This document shows positions 1-5,555 of a stretch of DNA of 36,691 nucleotides, piece by piece (the stretch's first letter is position 1; each line of letters starts with the position of its first letter). The notes under the pieces are model-generated. The model was not told the origin of the DNA, did no database searches, and saw only the letters and a list, made by a program, of their open reading frames with translations. This DNA is from Helicobacteraceae bacterium (GTDB taxonomy: Bacteria; Campylobacterota; Campylobacteria; Campylobacterales; Helicobacteraceae). The stretch is from NCBI GenBank assembly GCA_900770765.1, contig CAAGLK010000095.1, positions 1-36,691 of the forward strand. Direction: 5' to 3'. The translations under genes and the position numbers were made by a program.

Positions 1-119
1 ACAGCACTTGAACTATTACCAGCCCTTTATAAGCATGATAGAAGCAAACACAGACGAGCCTTTAGCAGCGACCGCTTACAAATCATGGTGGGCTTTAGAT
101 GGTAACCCGCTTTTTGGAA
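1..119. repeat. 119-bp direct terminal repeat, left copy
   Basis: Positions 1-119 are identical to 36573-36691. Both lie inside the tail fibre gene, and the frame reads through the junction. This marks a circular assembly of a circular or terminally redundant genome rather than a true biological end; the length looks like an assembly k-mer overlap. Confidence 0.95.
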
Positions 120-607
120 CCATCACAAGGCTATCAAATGCAGGGCTTACAGCACAAACGCCTAGCGGATATTTAGAGATAGGGGGGGCTACTCCAAATG
201 CAAAATATAACTTTAACGATTATCCGCGTGTAAAGAGAGCTATACAAGCCGGATATGCCAGCGAGTTTTTTACAAACAACAACGACGATACATTTAGCAT
301 TGTGGATTTAAGAGGGCGATTCTTTAGGATATGGAGTAACGGCGGGGATATTGATAGTGCTAGGACTTTTAACACATTGCAAGGCGATGCAATAAGGGAT
401 TTTAATATTACACAAGATGGCAATAATAGAGCCTTTAACTTTCCTAATGGAGGTAATTATTGGGTAGCACCAACCTCAAATGCATTTATCCTAGGTCAAA
501 TGTCAATTTACGGCAAACCTAGCAGAGCAGGGGTGCCAACAACAAGTGGTGCTAACGCAGAGAATAGACCTTATAACTTCAACATTCGAATGTTTATAAA
601 AGTTTGA
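1..607 (+). CDS. Tail fibre / tail collar protein, 3' part (joins 36235..36691)
   Basis: This is the C-terminal part of a receptor-binding tail fibre that begins at 36235 and runs through the contig junction; the joined frame is 314 residues. There is no real start here: the TTG at 8 is an internal Leu codon. The motif FSIVDLRGRFFR matches the tail-collar type signature (F-x-x-x-DLRGRF) seen at the ends of many phage fibres, and the protein ends in NIRMFIKV, the usual closing beta strand. It is the last gene of the late operon and is followed by a non-coding stretch with a strong RNA hairpin. Fibre identity is confident; the receptor is unknown. Confidence 0.85.
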   Translation, partial: QHLNYYQPFISMIEANTDEPLAATAYKSWWALDGNPLFGTITRLSNAGLTAQTPSGYLEIGGATPNAKYNFNDYPRVKRAIQAGYASEFFTNNNDDTFSIVDLRGRFFRIWSNGGDIDSARTFNTLQGDAIRDFNITQDGNNRAFNFPNGGNYWVAPTSNAFILGQMSIYGKPSRAGVPTTSGANAENRPYNFNIRMFIKV

Positions 608-619
608 TACAATTGCAAC

Positions 620-670
620 GGCTAAGGGTAGCTCCTTTATAAGAACCTCACACTCTCAAATCCCTTAGCC
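620..670 (+). ncRNA. Hairpin RNA with anti-Shine-Dalgarno loop, 3' of the tail fibre gene
   Basis: A perfect 9-bp stem (GGCTAAGGG at 620-628 with CCCTTAGCC at 662-670) encloses a 33-base loop. Loop bases 630-643, AGCTCCTTTATAAG, are the exact reverse complement of the ribosome-binding leader of the next gene (773-786), and complementary over 11-13 bases to several other early-gene leaders. No U-run follows, so it is not a standard terminator. Inference: a structured 3'-UTR or small RNA able to block early-gene translation. It could instead be a relic of an inverted leader copy. Confidence 0.55.
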
Positions 671-691
671 ACTCCAAAGCATAGCAACACT

Positions 692-715
692 TAAAAAATC
701 TATAAACCTTTTTTA
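692..715 (+). terminator. Weak A/T inverted repeat, possible terminator of the late operon
   Basis: TAAAAAA (692-698) and TTTTTTA (709-715) form a 7-bp A/T-only inverted repeat with a 10-base loop, just after the 620-670 hairpin and before the first early promoter. The stem is thermodynamically poor, so the assignment is tentative; position is the main argument. Confidence 0.25.
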
Positions 716-717
716 GT

Positions 718-752
718 AATTAAGTATTAATTAAGTTAAACATATATATAAT
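718..752 (+). promoter_or_regulatory. Early promoter P1 (TTAAG-TTAAG-TATAAT type)
   Basis: AATTAAG begins at 718, a second TTAAG lies 11 bases on, and the -10 box TATAAT is at 747-752. The 29-base spacing from AATTAA to TATAAT is the same as in P7, P8 and P10. Transcription would start near 759 and read the MORN-like gene at 790 and the membrane genes after it. Confidence 0.7.
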
Positions 753-789
753 TACAGCACTTTAAAGAAAAACTTATAAAGGAGCTTAA

Positions 790-1170
790 ATGGCAGTTAA
801 AATAGAACGCTACCCAGATGGTAGCATCTTTAAAAAGATAGAATACACAAACAGCAAAAGAAACCGAGTTGAAACACACTACAACAGCAACGGAGGCATC
901 TTTATTATAAATACATTCAAAAATAACAAGATGCACGGAGTCCAAAAAGTGTTTCGTGATGGTGGTGGGATTATGATGGAAACCCCTTATGTGAATGATA
1001 TGCCACACGGAGTCTCTATACTTTATGATAAAGATGGAAGCATTAAAGGCACAATTACCTATGAAAAAGGCAAAGAGGTTAATATCCAAAAATTCAAAAA
1101 AAGAGGCCTAAGTAGCGTGGTATTACAGCAAAAATATTCACAAGCGGTTAAATTGGTAAATAAACAATGA
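790..1170 (+). CDS. MORN-like repeat protein A (YwqK-antitoxin-like)
   Basis: The 126-residue product has tandem MORN-2 type repeats, with cores such as YPDGSIFKKIEY, KNNKMHGVQKVFRDGG and VNDMPHGVSILYDKDGS: a tyrosine, a DG turn, then an HG pair in each unit. In databases such proteins are often labelled YwqK-family antitoxin, but the biochemical role is not settled. ATG at 790 follows an ideal AAGGAG and the P1 promoter. Its leader (773-786) is a perfect 14-base complement of the loop at 630-643. The stop overlaps the start of the next gene (ATGA at 1167). It is one of four paralogues in this genome (also at 5289, 7157 and 12131). No signal peptide is seen, so it is probably cytoplasmic. Confidence 0.75.
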   Translation: MAVKIERYPDGSIFKKIEYTNSKRNRVETHYNSNGGIFIINTFKNNKMHGVQKVFRDGGGIMMETPYVNDMPHGVSILYDKDGSIKGTITYEKGKEVNIQKFKKRGLSSVVLQQKYSQAVKLVNKQ

Positions 1171-1292
1171 AAGAATTTTTCGAACAATCGCTAATGTATC
1201 TCTTTGCAGGTTTTACAATAGGTGGAGTTGTTGTAGTCAGTATTTTTGCTATTTGTGCGGTTGTAATACTATTAAGACAAGATAAGGATTAA
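1167..1292 (+). CDS. Small single-pass membrane protein (41 aa)
   Basis: This short gene is translationally coupled to the MORN-like gene before it: its ATG overlaps the upstream TGA. The protein has a short charged start (MKEFFEQS), one long hydrophobic helix (about residues 9-35) and a charged RQDKD tail. It shares its opening MKE and the string YLFAG with the next gene, so the two look like a tandem duplication that diverged. With a DUF5675-like gene following, a role as holin or accessory lysis protein is possible, but nothing proves it. Confidence 0.6.
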   Translation: MKEFFEQSLMYLFAGFTIGGVVVVSIFAICAVVILLRQDKD

Positions 1293-1301
1293 CAAGTAAT
1301 A

Positions 1302-1505
1302 ATGAAAGAAATCTTGGATATTATAGGAATAGAGCTTATATATCTCTTTGCAGGGATTATGGGAGTTTCATTGCTAGTTGGAATATGCCTAGCAGTCGGT
1401 GCATCTTATTATTATTTATTCGATTATTTTATAATGGCGACTCTCATGATTATGTTAGTTATTGTGGTTTTTATGATAGGCATAGCTATCCATAAATTAC
1501 TATAA
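1302..1505 (+). CDS. Small two-helix membrane protein (67 aa)
   Basis: The 67-residue protein is almost entirely hydrophobic, with two predicted membrane spans (about residues 13-35 and 41-64) and a short polar turn between them. Its first third resembles the preceding 41-residue protein (MKE start, then YLFAG), and the DNA shares the run tatctctttgcagg, consistent with gene duplication. It lies 9 bases after its neighbour and 13 before the DUF5675-like gene, in one operon driven by P1. Size and topology fit a small holin, but no family signature is recognisable. Confidence 0.6.
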   Translation: MKEILDIIGIELIYLFAGIMGVSLLVGICLAVGASYYYLFDYFIMATLMIMLVIVVFMIGIAIHKLL

Positions 1506-1518
1506 ACAAGGATTAGCA

Positions 1519-2058
1519 ATGAAAATCTTTTTGGATAGATTTAAGATAAGCGATAAACAAGACAGCAAAGGCGAGCTTAGCACTATAGGCAATTTCTACA
1601 TACTTGATAACGATGGCAAAGAGATTTTTAGGTGCTACAGCGTAGAAAACAACGCGCCCTCAAGTGATGAGAGTGGTAGAGACCATAGGATAATGCCACG
1701 CGTTTATAGCTTGCAATGGAATTTCACAAAAACAAGCGTAGCAAAAGAGGGCTTTAGAAATGTGGATTTTGAGAGCGTTAAAGCTTTGGTAAAAGAATCC
1801 TATCACAACCGCTACCATGAATTTCATTCTAAGCATCTTGGAATCCAGCTAATAACCGATGAGGTAAAGGGCTTTAATGAAAGATGGATTTTTATACATA
1901 TTGCAAATAGTGGCAAGGATATTGACGGGTGCATCGGATTAGGTTATAGCTTAACCGAGATTGGAGTAGCACAATCTACACAAGCAACACAAGACTTTTA
2001 TAATATAGTGCATAAAGCCAACATAAGCGATTTTACCTTAGAGATTAAAGACTTCTAA
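1519..2058 (+). CDS. DUF5675-like protein, possible cell-wall-active enzyme
   Basis: The 179-residue product resembles DUF5675, a phage-associated family. An N-terminal strand region carries YSVENN; a central IMPRVYSLQW resembles the 'IP-x-G-x-Y' segment; and a C-terminal IHIANSGKDIDGCIGLG corresponds to the family's most conserved 'IH-x-GN...D-x-x-GCI-x-x-G' stretch. The His and Cys there recall L,D-transpeptidase catalytic residues, although enzymatic activity of the family is not established to my knowledge. Two tiny membrane proteins precede it and no other endolysin is recognisable, so it is a candidate lysis enzyme. ATG at 1519 follows aaggat. Family call moderate; function inferred. 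Confidence 0.55.
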   Translation: MKIFLDRFKISDKQDSKGELSTIGNFYILDNDGKEIFRCYSVENNAPSSDESGRDHRIMPRVYSLQWNFTKTSVAKEGFRNVDFESVKALVKESYHNRYHEFHSKHLGIQLITDEVKGFNERWIFIHIANSGKDIDGCIGLGYSLTEIGVAQSTQATQDFYNIVHKANISDFTLEIKDF

Positions 2059-2078
2059 ATAGCCTTGCTTTAATGCTT

Positions 2079-2107
2079 GCTTCTCTTTTGCTTCTCTTTT
2101 GCTTCTC
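2079..2107 (+). repeat. 11-bp pyrimidine-rich tandem repeat (GCTTCTCTTTT, 2.6 copies)
   Basis: Two exact copies of GCTTCTCTTTT (2079-2089, 2090-2100) and a partial third (2101-2107) lie in the gap between the DUF5675-like and KilA-N-like genes, just upstream of promoter P2. The unit length is about one helical turn. It could be slippage-prone or act as an upstream promoter element. Confidence 0.7.
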
Positions 2108-2128
2108 ATAATTCTATAATCAAATATT

Positions 2129-2164
2129 ATTTTAAGCTTCTTTTAAAGTATAAATAATTATTAT
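2129..2164 (+). promoter_or_regulatory. Promoter P2 upstream of KilA-N-like gene
   Basis: TTTTAAG followed by a second TTTTAAAG and a -10-like TATTAT (2159-2164) precede the AAGGAG of the gene at 2191. It is a poorer match than the other early promoters, with TATTAT in place of TATAAT, but position and spacing agree. Confidence 0.5.
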
Positions 2165-2190
2165 ACAGGCAACAAAATAAAGGAGTTTAT

Positions 2191-2787
2191 ATGGAGTTAA
2201 TAGATACAAAAGTATTTGCATTAGATAAAGTAAAATTTGAAGTTAAAGTCAAGATGATTGACAATTATCCGTCTTTTCTAAGCCTTTGTGAGATAGCTAA
2301 AGCAGTGGATAATGATTTTAATGCAGACAATTACTTCAACCAAAAGGATTTTTTGGACTTCTTAAAGGACTTAGAAAAATTGGATTATCCAGCGTTTGAG
2401 TTTGAAAAGACGCCTTATAGCTTTAGAATATGGACTCATCCATTTGTATTTATAAAGACTTTGCACGATGCAGGGATAGAGACACAATACTTTTTAAAGA
2501 AACAATGGCTTATGAAAGCTATTTTGAACTTTAGATACCCATCGGCTAATAGCAACTATAAAGAGAATCTTTACGCTTTGGTAAATAGCCTTTTATCAAA
2601 TGCCAGTGAAATAGCATTGTTTGAGAGATTTAAGAAAGAAACCGAAACACATATAACATACAAGCAGGAAAGAATACACGACTTAACCTATGGCGCAATA
2701 CATACCTTTAAGAGCTTGGAGCTAGGATTAGAACTAGGCATTGAACTCTACAAAGAGAGCTTAAAAGGCAATATAGCATTATCCTGA
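2191..2787 (+). CDS. Divergent KilA-N-like regulatory protein
   Basis: I infer a degenerate KilA-N-type DNA-binding domain in this 198-residue protein from its resemblance to the next gene. FLSLCEIAKAVDN plays the part of the 'a-TDL' start of the domain, and WTHPFVFIKTLHDAGIE parallels WVHPLLFIDMALWIN in the neighbour, followed by a basic helix. KilA-N domains occur in phage antirepressors and replication or lysis-control proteins. The C-terminal half (about 110-198) is helical with no recognised domain. ATG at 2191 has an ideal AAGGAG. As an adjacent pair of related proteins beside the replication control region, a regulatory job is likely, but its target is unknown. Confidence 0.5.
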   Translation: MELIDTKVFALDKVKFEVKVKMIDNYPSFLSLCEIAKAVDNDFNADNYFNQKDFLDFLKDLEKLDYPAFEFEKTPYSFRIWTHPFVFIKTLHDAGIETQYFLKKQWLMKAILNFRYPSANSNYKENLYALVNSLLSNASEIALFERFKKETETHITYKQERIHDLTYGAIHTFKSLELGLELGIELYKESLKGNIALS

Positions 2788-2821
2788 TTTTGTAAAACAA
2801 GCTATTTTAAAAGAATTCGAA

Positions 2822-2844
2822 CTATCCACTTTATGCGTGGGTAG
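2822..2844 (+). other. Hairpin downstream of the KilA-N-like gene
   Basis: CTATCCAC (2822-2829) pairs with GTGGGTAG (2837-2844) through 8 bp including one G-U, with a 7-base loop. No U-run follows, so it may be a weak terminator, a processing site or the 3' end of the upstream message. Confidence 0.4.
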
Positions 2845-2873
2845 CTTTGATAAAAGCATGTAAATTAAACTTA

Positions 2874-2882
2874 CCCCCCCCC
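2874..2882 (+). repeat. Poly-C tract (9 C) upstream of the KilA-N gene
   Basis: Nine consecutive C residues lie in AT-rich non-coding DNA about 105 bases before the KilA-N gene start. Tracts of this length are typical slip-strand sites in Campylobacter and Helicobacter. Here it could vary promoter geometry, but no effect is shown by the sequence alone. Confidence 0.6.
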
Positions 2883-2917
2883 TTAGAAACATCAAAAAAA
2901 AGTAATTAAAAAAATTA

Positions 2918-2952
2918 AAATTTAAATAAACTTTTATAAAAGTTATTATAAA
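2918..2952 (+). promoter_or_regulatory. Possible promoter P3 for the KilA-N gene
   Basis: Very AT-rich DNA with the -10-like boxes TATTAT/TATAAA (2944-2952) precedes the gene at 2988. It lacks the clear double TTAAG seen elsewhere, so this is a weaker call. Confidence 0.4.
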
Positions 2953-2987
2953 ATTCTAATTTTAAACTTATATTTAAAGGGATAAGC

Positions 2988-3629
2988 ATGACTACTGAAG
3001 TTATAATGCAAAGAGAGCTATTGGGTGATTTTGTAAGCCAAAAAAGCAAAAGTGGATTTTTTAGTGCTACCGATTTATTTAGAGTTGGCAATAAATGGAG
3101 ATTAGCAAATGGGTTTGATTCTAAAACAATGCAAGATTATTTGCAGACAAAAAATGCAAAAGAGTTTATTGCAGAGCTAAAAACTAAAAACAACGGCGAA
3201 ACGCCTTTAATTAGCGGTAGGGGTAGGGGGCATCATAGCTGGGTGCATCCTCTTTTGTTTATAGATATGGCATTGTGGATTAATCCAAAGCTAAAGATTG
3301 AAGTATATGAGTGGCTTTTTGATAGCCTTTTACAATATAGAAACAACAGCGGGGATAGCTTTAAGAAAATGTGCGGGGCTTTACTTATAAGAGCAAACCA
3401 AACCGATTTTATAAAAAACATACAGAAGCTATGCAAACTCATACAAGTGGAGTGCGGGGTTAGTGATTGGAATAATGCAACACAAGAGCAACTAAGGTTA
3501 AGGGATAGAATCCACGAAAACATAGCCTTATTGGCAGATGTGCTAAACAATAACAAAGAAGCAATAAGGCTAGGAATCTACAAAGCAAAGAATAAAGACA
3601 ATAAAATAGACTATTCTCAAATGGTGTAG
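2988..3629 (+). CDS. KilA-N domain protein
   Basis: The 213-residue product has a well-formed KilA-N domain in its first ~120 residues: SATDLFRVGNKWRLANGF, then a YLQTKNAKEFI segment, GRGRGHHSWVHPLLFIDMA, and an EVYEWLFDSLLQYR helix. KilA-N proteins bind DNA and act in phages as antirepressors or regulators. The C-terminal part carries no second domain that I recognise. ATG at 2988 follows an AAAGGG site. Immediately downstream lie two tandem inverted repeats, a promoter and structured RNA, so this protein is the natural candidate to act on that control region. It is probably related to the divergent protein just upstream. Confidence 0.8.
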   Translation: MTTEVIMQRELLGDFVSQKSKSGFFSATDLFRVGNKWRLANGFDSKTMQDYLQTKNAKEFIAELKTKNNGETPLISGRGRGHHSWVHPLLFIDMALWINPKLKIEVYEWLFDSLLQYRNNSGDSFKKMCGALLIRANQTDFIKNIQKLCKLIQVECGVSDWNNATQEQLRLRDRIHENIALLADVLNNNKEAIRLGIYKAKNKDNKIDYSQMV

Positions 3630-3665
3630 CAAAATACTACGCAGGGGTAGAAAATGGGATGGCTA

Positions 3666-3704
3666 TACATATTTAATATGTAGATGGTGCATGTTTAACA
3701 TGTA
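3666..3704. promoter_or_regulatory. Tandem operator-like inverted repeats
   Basis: Two 17-bp dyads lie between the KilA-N gene and the next promoter. Site 1 (3666-3682) is TACATATTTAATATGTA, with perfect 7-bp arms. Site 2 (3688-3704) is TGCATGTTTAACATGTA, with one arm mismatch. Both fit CAT-R-TTTAA-Y-ATG, and their centres are 22 bp apart, two helical turns. This is the layout expected for cooperative binding of a dimeric regulator. The binder is unknown; one of the KilA-N proteins is a guess. Confidence 0.55.
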
Positions 3705-3726
3705 TCCTTTGCAAGATTTAGTTTTC

Positions 3727-3749
3727 TTTAAGTAAATATTACATATAAT
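3727..3749 (+). promoter_or_regulatory. Promoter P4 of the replication leader RNA
   Basis: TTTAAG and a perfect TATAAT (3744-3749) lie 20 bases before the hairpin at 3771 and 40 bases after the second operator-like dyad. Transcription would start near 3756, so the first RNA made is the structured leader described below. Confidence 0.6.
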
Positions 3750-3770
3750 TAAGCATTACTACATTCTAGT

Positions 3771-3819
3771 AAGCGGGTTCTACAAAGGCTTGCGAGTGCC
3801 TGCTACCAGCCCGCTTTTT
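3771..3819 (+). terminator. Terminator-like two-tier hairpin (leader or short RNA)
   Basis: AAGCGGG (3771-3777) pairs with CCCGCTT (3810-3816) and runs into TTTTT. Inside, AGGC and GCCT form a second stem that exposes the loop TTGCGAGT (3790-3797). From the P4 start this would give a terminated RNA of about 60-65 bases. The exposed loop is the exact complement of the loop of the next hairpin. Confidence 0.65.
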
Positions 3820-3821
3820 AG

Positions 3822-3870
3822 AGTGTAGATTTATGGTAGTGAAACTCGCAACTTCACTTACTACTACACT
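3822..3870 (+). ncRNA. Leader hairpin with loop complementary to the preceding hairpin
   Basis: AGTGTAG (3822-3828) pairs with CTACACT (3864-3870). Inside it, GTA/TAC and GTGAA/TTCAC pair with one bulged T, leaving loop bases ACTCGCAA (3844-3851). That loop is the exact reverse complement of loop TTGCGAGT at 3790-3797. In addition CTACCA (3803-3808) can pair with TGGTAG (3834-3839) in register, so a long-range helix of 8 + 6 bp competes with the local hairpins. The arrangement resembles C4/CI-type phage antisense control. It sits just before the replication genes. Confidence 0.6.
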
Positions 3871-3901
3871 ACTTCTTTTTACACGCGGAAAGATTTTTAC
3901 A

Positions 3902-4234
3902 ATGTATAACTTAATTCAAAATACACTAGGAGATACTAGCTTTGTTATGCTAAACAAGGCAGTTATTAAGGAATTAGGATTGCACGAAGCAGTAGTGCTA
4001 GGCTTTTTTGCAGATAGATGGGCTTATTTTGAACACGCGGATTTTTACTACATGATACATCAAGTATCAAACGATACCGGCTTAAGTGAGAGAGAATGCA
4101 GAAACATTATCAGCAAGCTAGTAGATAAAGGCATTTTAGTTAAGACGGGGTTTAGAGGCGCGCCTCCTAAGCAATTTTACAATCTTAACAAAGATGCGCT
4201 TATTAAGTATGAGGGGGCTTGGCATGTTGAATAA
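3902..4234 (+). CDS. Winged-helix replication-associated protein (short paralogue)
   Basis: This 110-residue protein looks like a bare winged-helix domain of the phage replisome-organiser type. A helical start (VMLNKAVIKELGLHEAVVLGFF) is followed by a recognition segment (LSERECRNIISKLVDKGILV) and a wing. It is similar in layout to the N-terminal domain of the next gene, so the pair probably arose by duplication. I prefer ATG at 3902, with GGAAAG about 9 bases upstream. An in-frame ATG at 3833 would add 23 unlikely hydrophobic residues and lies inside the leader hairpin, though initiation there would be directly blocked by the antisense pairing described. Likely role: DNA binding in replication or its control. 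Confidence 0.65.
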   Translation: MYNLIQNTLGDTSFVMLNKAVIKELGLHEAVVLGFFADRWAYFEHADFYYMIHQVSNDTGLSERECRNIISKLVDKGILVKTGFRGAPPKQFYNLNKDALIKYEGAWHVE

Positions 4235-4272
4235 AAAACTACAAAAAAATTTCACAATCAAGGAGTTTTAGC

Positions 4273-5226
4273 ATGAGCTATCACATGTTTAATACACAAG
4301 TAGCCAAAAGATTGGGGATAGTGGAAGCAGTTTTGCTACACAATATCCAGTTTTGGATAGATAAAAATAGAGTGAATGAGAAGCACTTTTACAAGGGCAG
4401 ATATTGGACTTATAACTCTGCAAAGGCATTTTCAGAATTATTCGAGTATTTATCAGACAGACAAATAAGCAGGGCATTGAAGCAATTGGTAGATGATGGG
4501 TGGCTTATTAAAGACAATTTTAATACTAACCCATTTGACAGAACTAATTGGTATGCCTTAACCGATAAATACTACAACGAATTTATGAGTCAGAATGGAG
4601 TAGAGAATAGTTGCGAACCGATACACAAAACAAAGGACGCCGATTTGCCAAAAATGGTAAATGGTAAAACAAAAAGTGGCAATTCTTATATAGATACAGA
4701 TATTAAACCAGATATTAAAAGAGCAGATATAAACACAAATATAAACACAGATTCTCACGCGAAAACACAAAAAGACATAGCAGATTCTTTGTTTGGTTTT
4801 TTTGGTTTTGAAAGTGAAAATTCAGTTTCTGCCTCTAAAGCAAAAGAGAAACAAGACGACTTAGAAAGCTTAGAGAATGAATTTAATCAGATTTGGGAGA
4901 TATATCCAAAAAAGCAAGATAAACAAGCAGCGCTTAATAGCTATATAAAAGCCAGAAAGGGGTCAAAAATCGCTTTAAATAGTAGAGGTAATACCAAAGT
5001 AGCCTCTCAATCATTTGAAACGATTTTAAAGGGCGTTAGAAACTATTTAAGAGCTAATAGAGGAGTCGAGATTAAGTTTATTAAGCACTTAAGCACATTT
5101 CTTAATCAGCAGGCATATTTGGATTTTCAAGGTGAGGTTAATTTAAATCGGCGCGTTGGAGTTGTAGATAACCACGAGGACTATATAAACGCGGATAAGA
5201 GCATATATATCCCCAAACCTAAATAA
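4273..5226 (+). CDS. Replication initiator / replisome organiser (lambda O or DnaD-like)
   Basis: The 317-residue product has an N-terminal winged helix (about 1-100: LGIVEAVLLHNIQFWI, then LSDRQISRALKQLVDDGWLI), a low-complexity linker (about 120-200) rich in Asp, Ile and Asn, and a C-terminal domain starting near FNQIWEIYPKKQDKQAAL, a segment common at the end of phage replication proteins. It probably binds the origin and recruits the helicase loader encoded at 5549. The linker is encoded by four iteron-like DNA repeats (4697-4746), as in lambda O, where the origin lies inside the gene. ATG at 4273 follows AAGGAG. Replication role fairly confident; origin binding inferred. Confidence 0.75.
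   Translation: MSYHMFNTQVAKRLGIVEAVLLHNIQFWIDKNRVNEKHFYKGRYWTYNSAKAFSELFEYLSDRQISRALKQLVDDGWLIKDNFNTNPFDRTNWYALTDKYYNEFMSQNGVENSCEPIHKTKDADLPKMVNGKTKSGNSYIDTDIKPDIKRADINTNINTDSHAKTQKDIADSLFGFFGFESENSVSASKAKEKQDDLESLENEFNQIWEIYPKKQDKQAALNSYIKARKGSKIALNSRGNTKVASQSFETILKGVRNYLRANRGVEIKFIKHLSTFLNQQAYLDFQGEVNLNRRVGVVDNHEDYINADKSIYIPKPK
4697..4746. repeat. Iteron-like repeats inside the replication gene (candidate origin)
   Basis: Four related 11-mers lie in direct orientation: CAGATATTAAA (4697 and 4709), CAGATATAAAC (4724) and CAAATATAAAC (4736), spaced 12, 15 and 12 bases. They fall in the AT-rich linker of the initiator gene, the place where lambdoid origins sit. They also encode a D/I/N-rich linker, so coding constraint could explain part of the similarity. 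Confidence 0.4.
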
Positions 5227-5227
5227 T

Positions 5228-5261
5228 AATTAAGTAAAGATTAAGAATAAATAATTATAAT
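5228..5261 (+). promoter_or_regulatory. Early promoter P5
   Basis: AATTAAG at 5228, a second TTAAG 11 bases later and TATAAT at 5256-5261 match the early consensus, with 28-base spacing. It drives the MORN-like gene at 5289 and the helicase loader. Confidence 0.7.
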
Positions 5262-5288
5262 ACACACAAAAACAAAAGGGGCTTATAA

Positions 5289-5555
5289 ATGGCATTTCAT
5301 AGAGATGGATTTACCGGTATCAAAAAGATTTATCGCGACAATGGCAGGTTATATTGTGAGGTAGAGTGTAAAGATGGAAAATTTAACGGCATCTACAAGG
5401 TTTATTATGAGAACAGAAAGCTAAGCCGTTTTTATTTGTATAAAGATGGCTTAAGGCATGGGACTTGTAGGGATTATGATGCCAAAGAGAGGCTAATTAG
5501 AGAGAGAGTATATCAAGATGGAGTCTTAATAAGTCAAAGGGATATTGTATGGTAA
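5289..5555 (+). CDS. MORN-like repeat protein B
   Basis: This is the shortest of the four MORN-like paralogues (88 residues). It has about three repeat units: a DNGRLYCEVECKDGKFNG unit, one around VYYENRKLSR, and one around YKDGLRHGTCRDYDAKERL. The HG and DG pairs and the aromatic positions follow the family pattern. Its own promoter (P5) precedes it, with an AAGGGG ribosome site. Its last codons overlap the start of the DnaC-like gene (ATG at 5549), which ties its translation to the replication machinery. Function unknown. Confidence 0.75.
   Translation: MAFHRDGFTGIKKIYRDNGRLYCEVECKDGKFNGIYKVYYENRKLSRFYLYKDGLRHGTCRDYDAKERLIRERVYQDGVLISQRDIVW

Noticed and set aside
3630..3830. tRNA-like fold in the 3771-3816 hairpin
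   Set aside because: No acceptor CCA, anticodon arm or T-loop sequence; the U-run fits a terminator or small RNA.
3833..3901. Upstream ATG 3833 as the start of the winged-helix gene
   Set aside because: It would add 23 hydrophobic residues not expected in this domain, has a poor ribosome site, and lies inside the leader hairpin. ATG 3902 has GGAAAG in place.
4289..4770. CRISPR array suggested by repeats near 4697-4746
   Set aside because: Repeats are 11 bases with 1-4 base gaps inside a coding frame; no 23-47 base repeats with unique spacers exist anywhere in the window.
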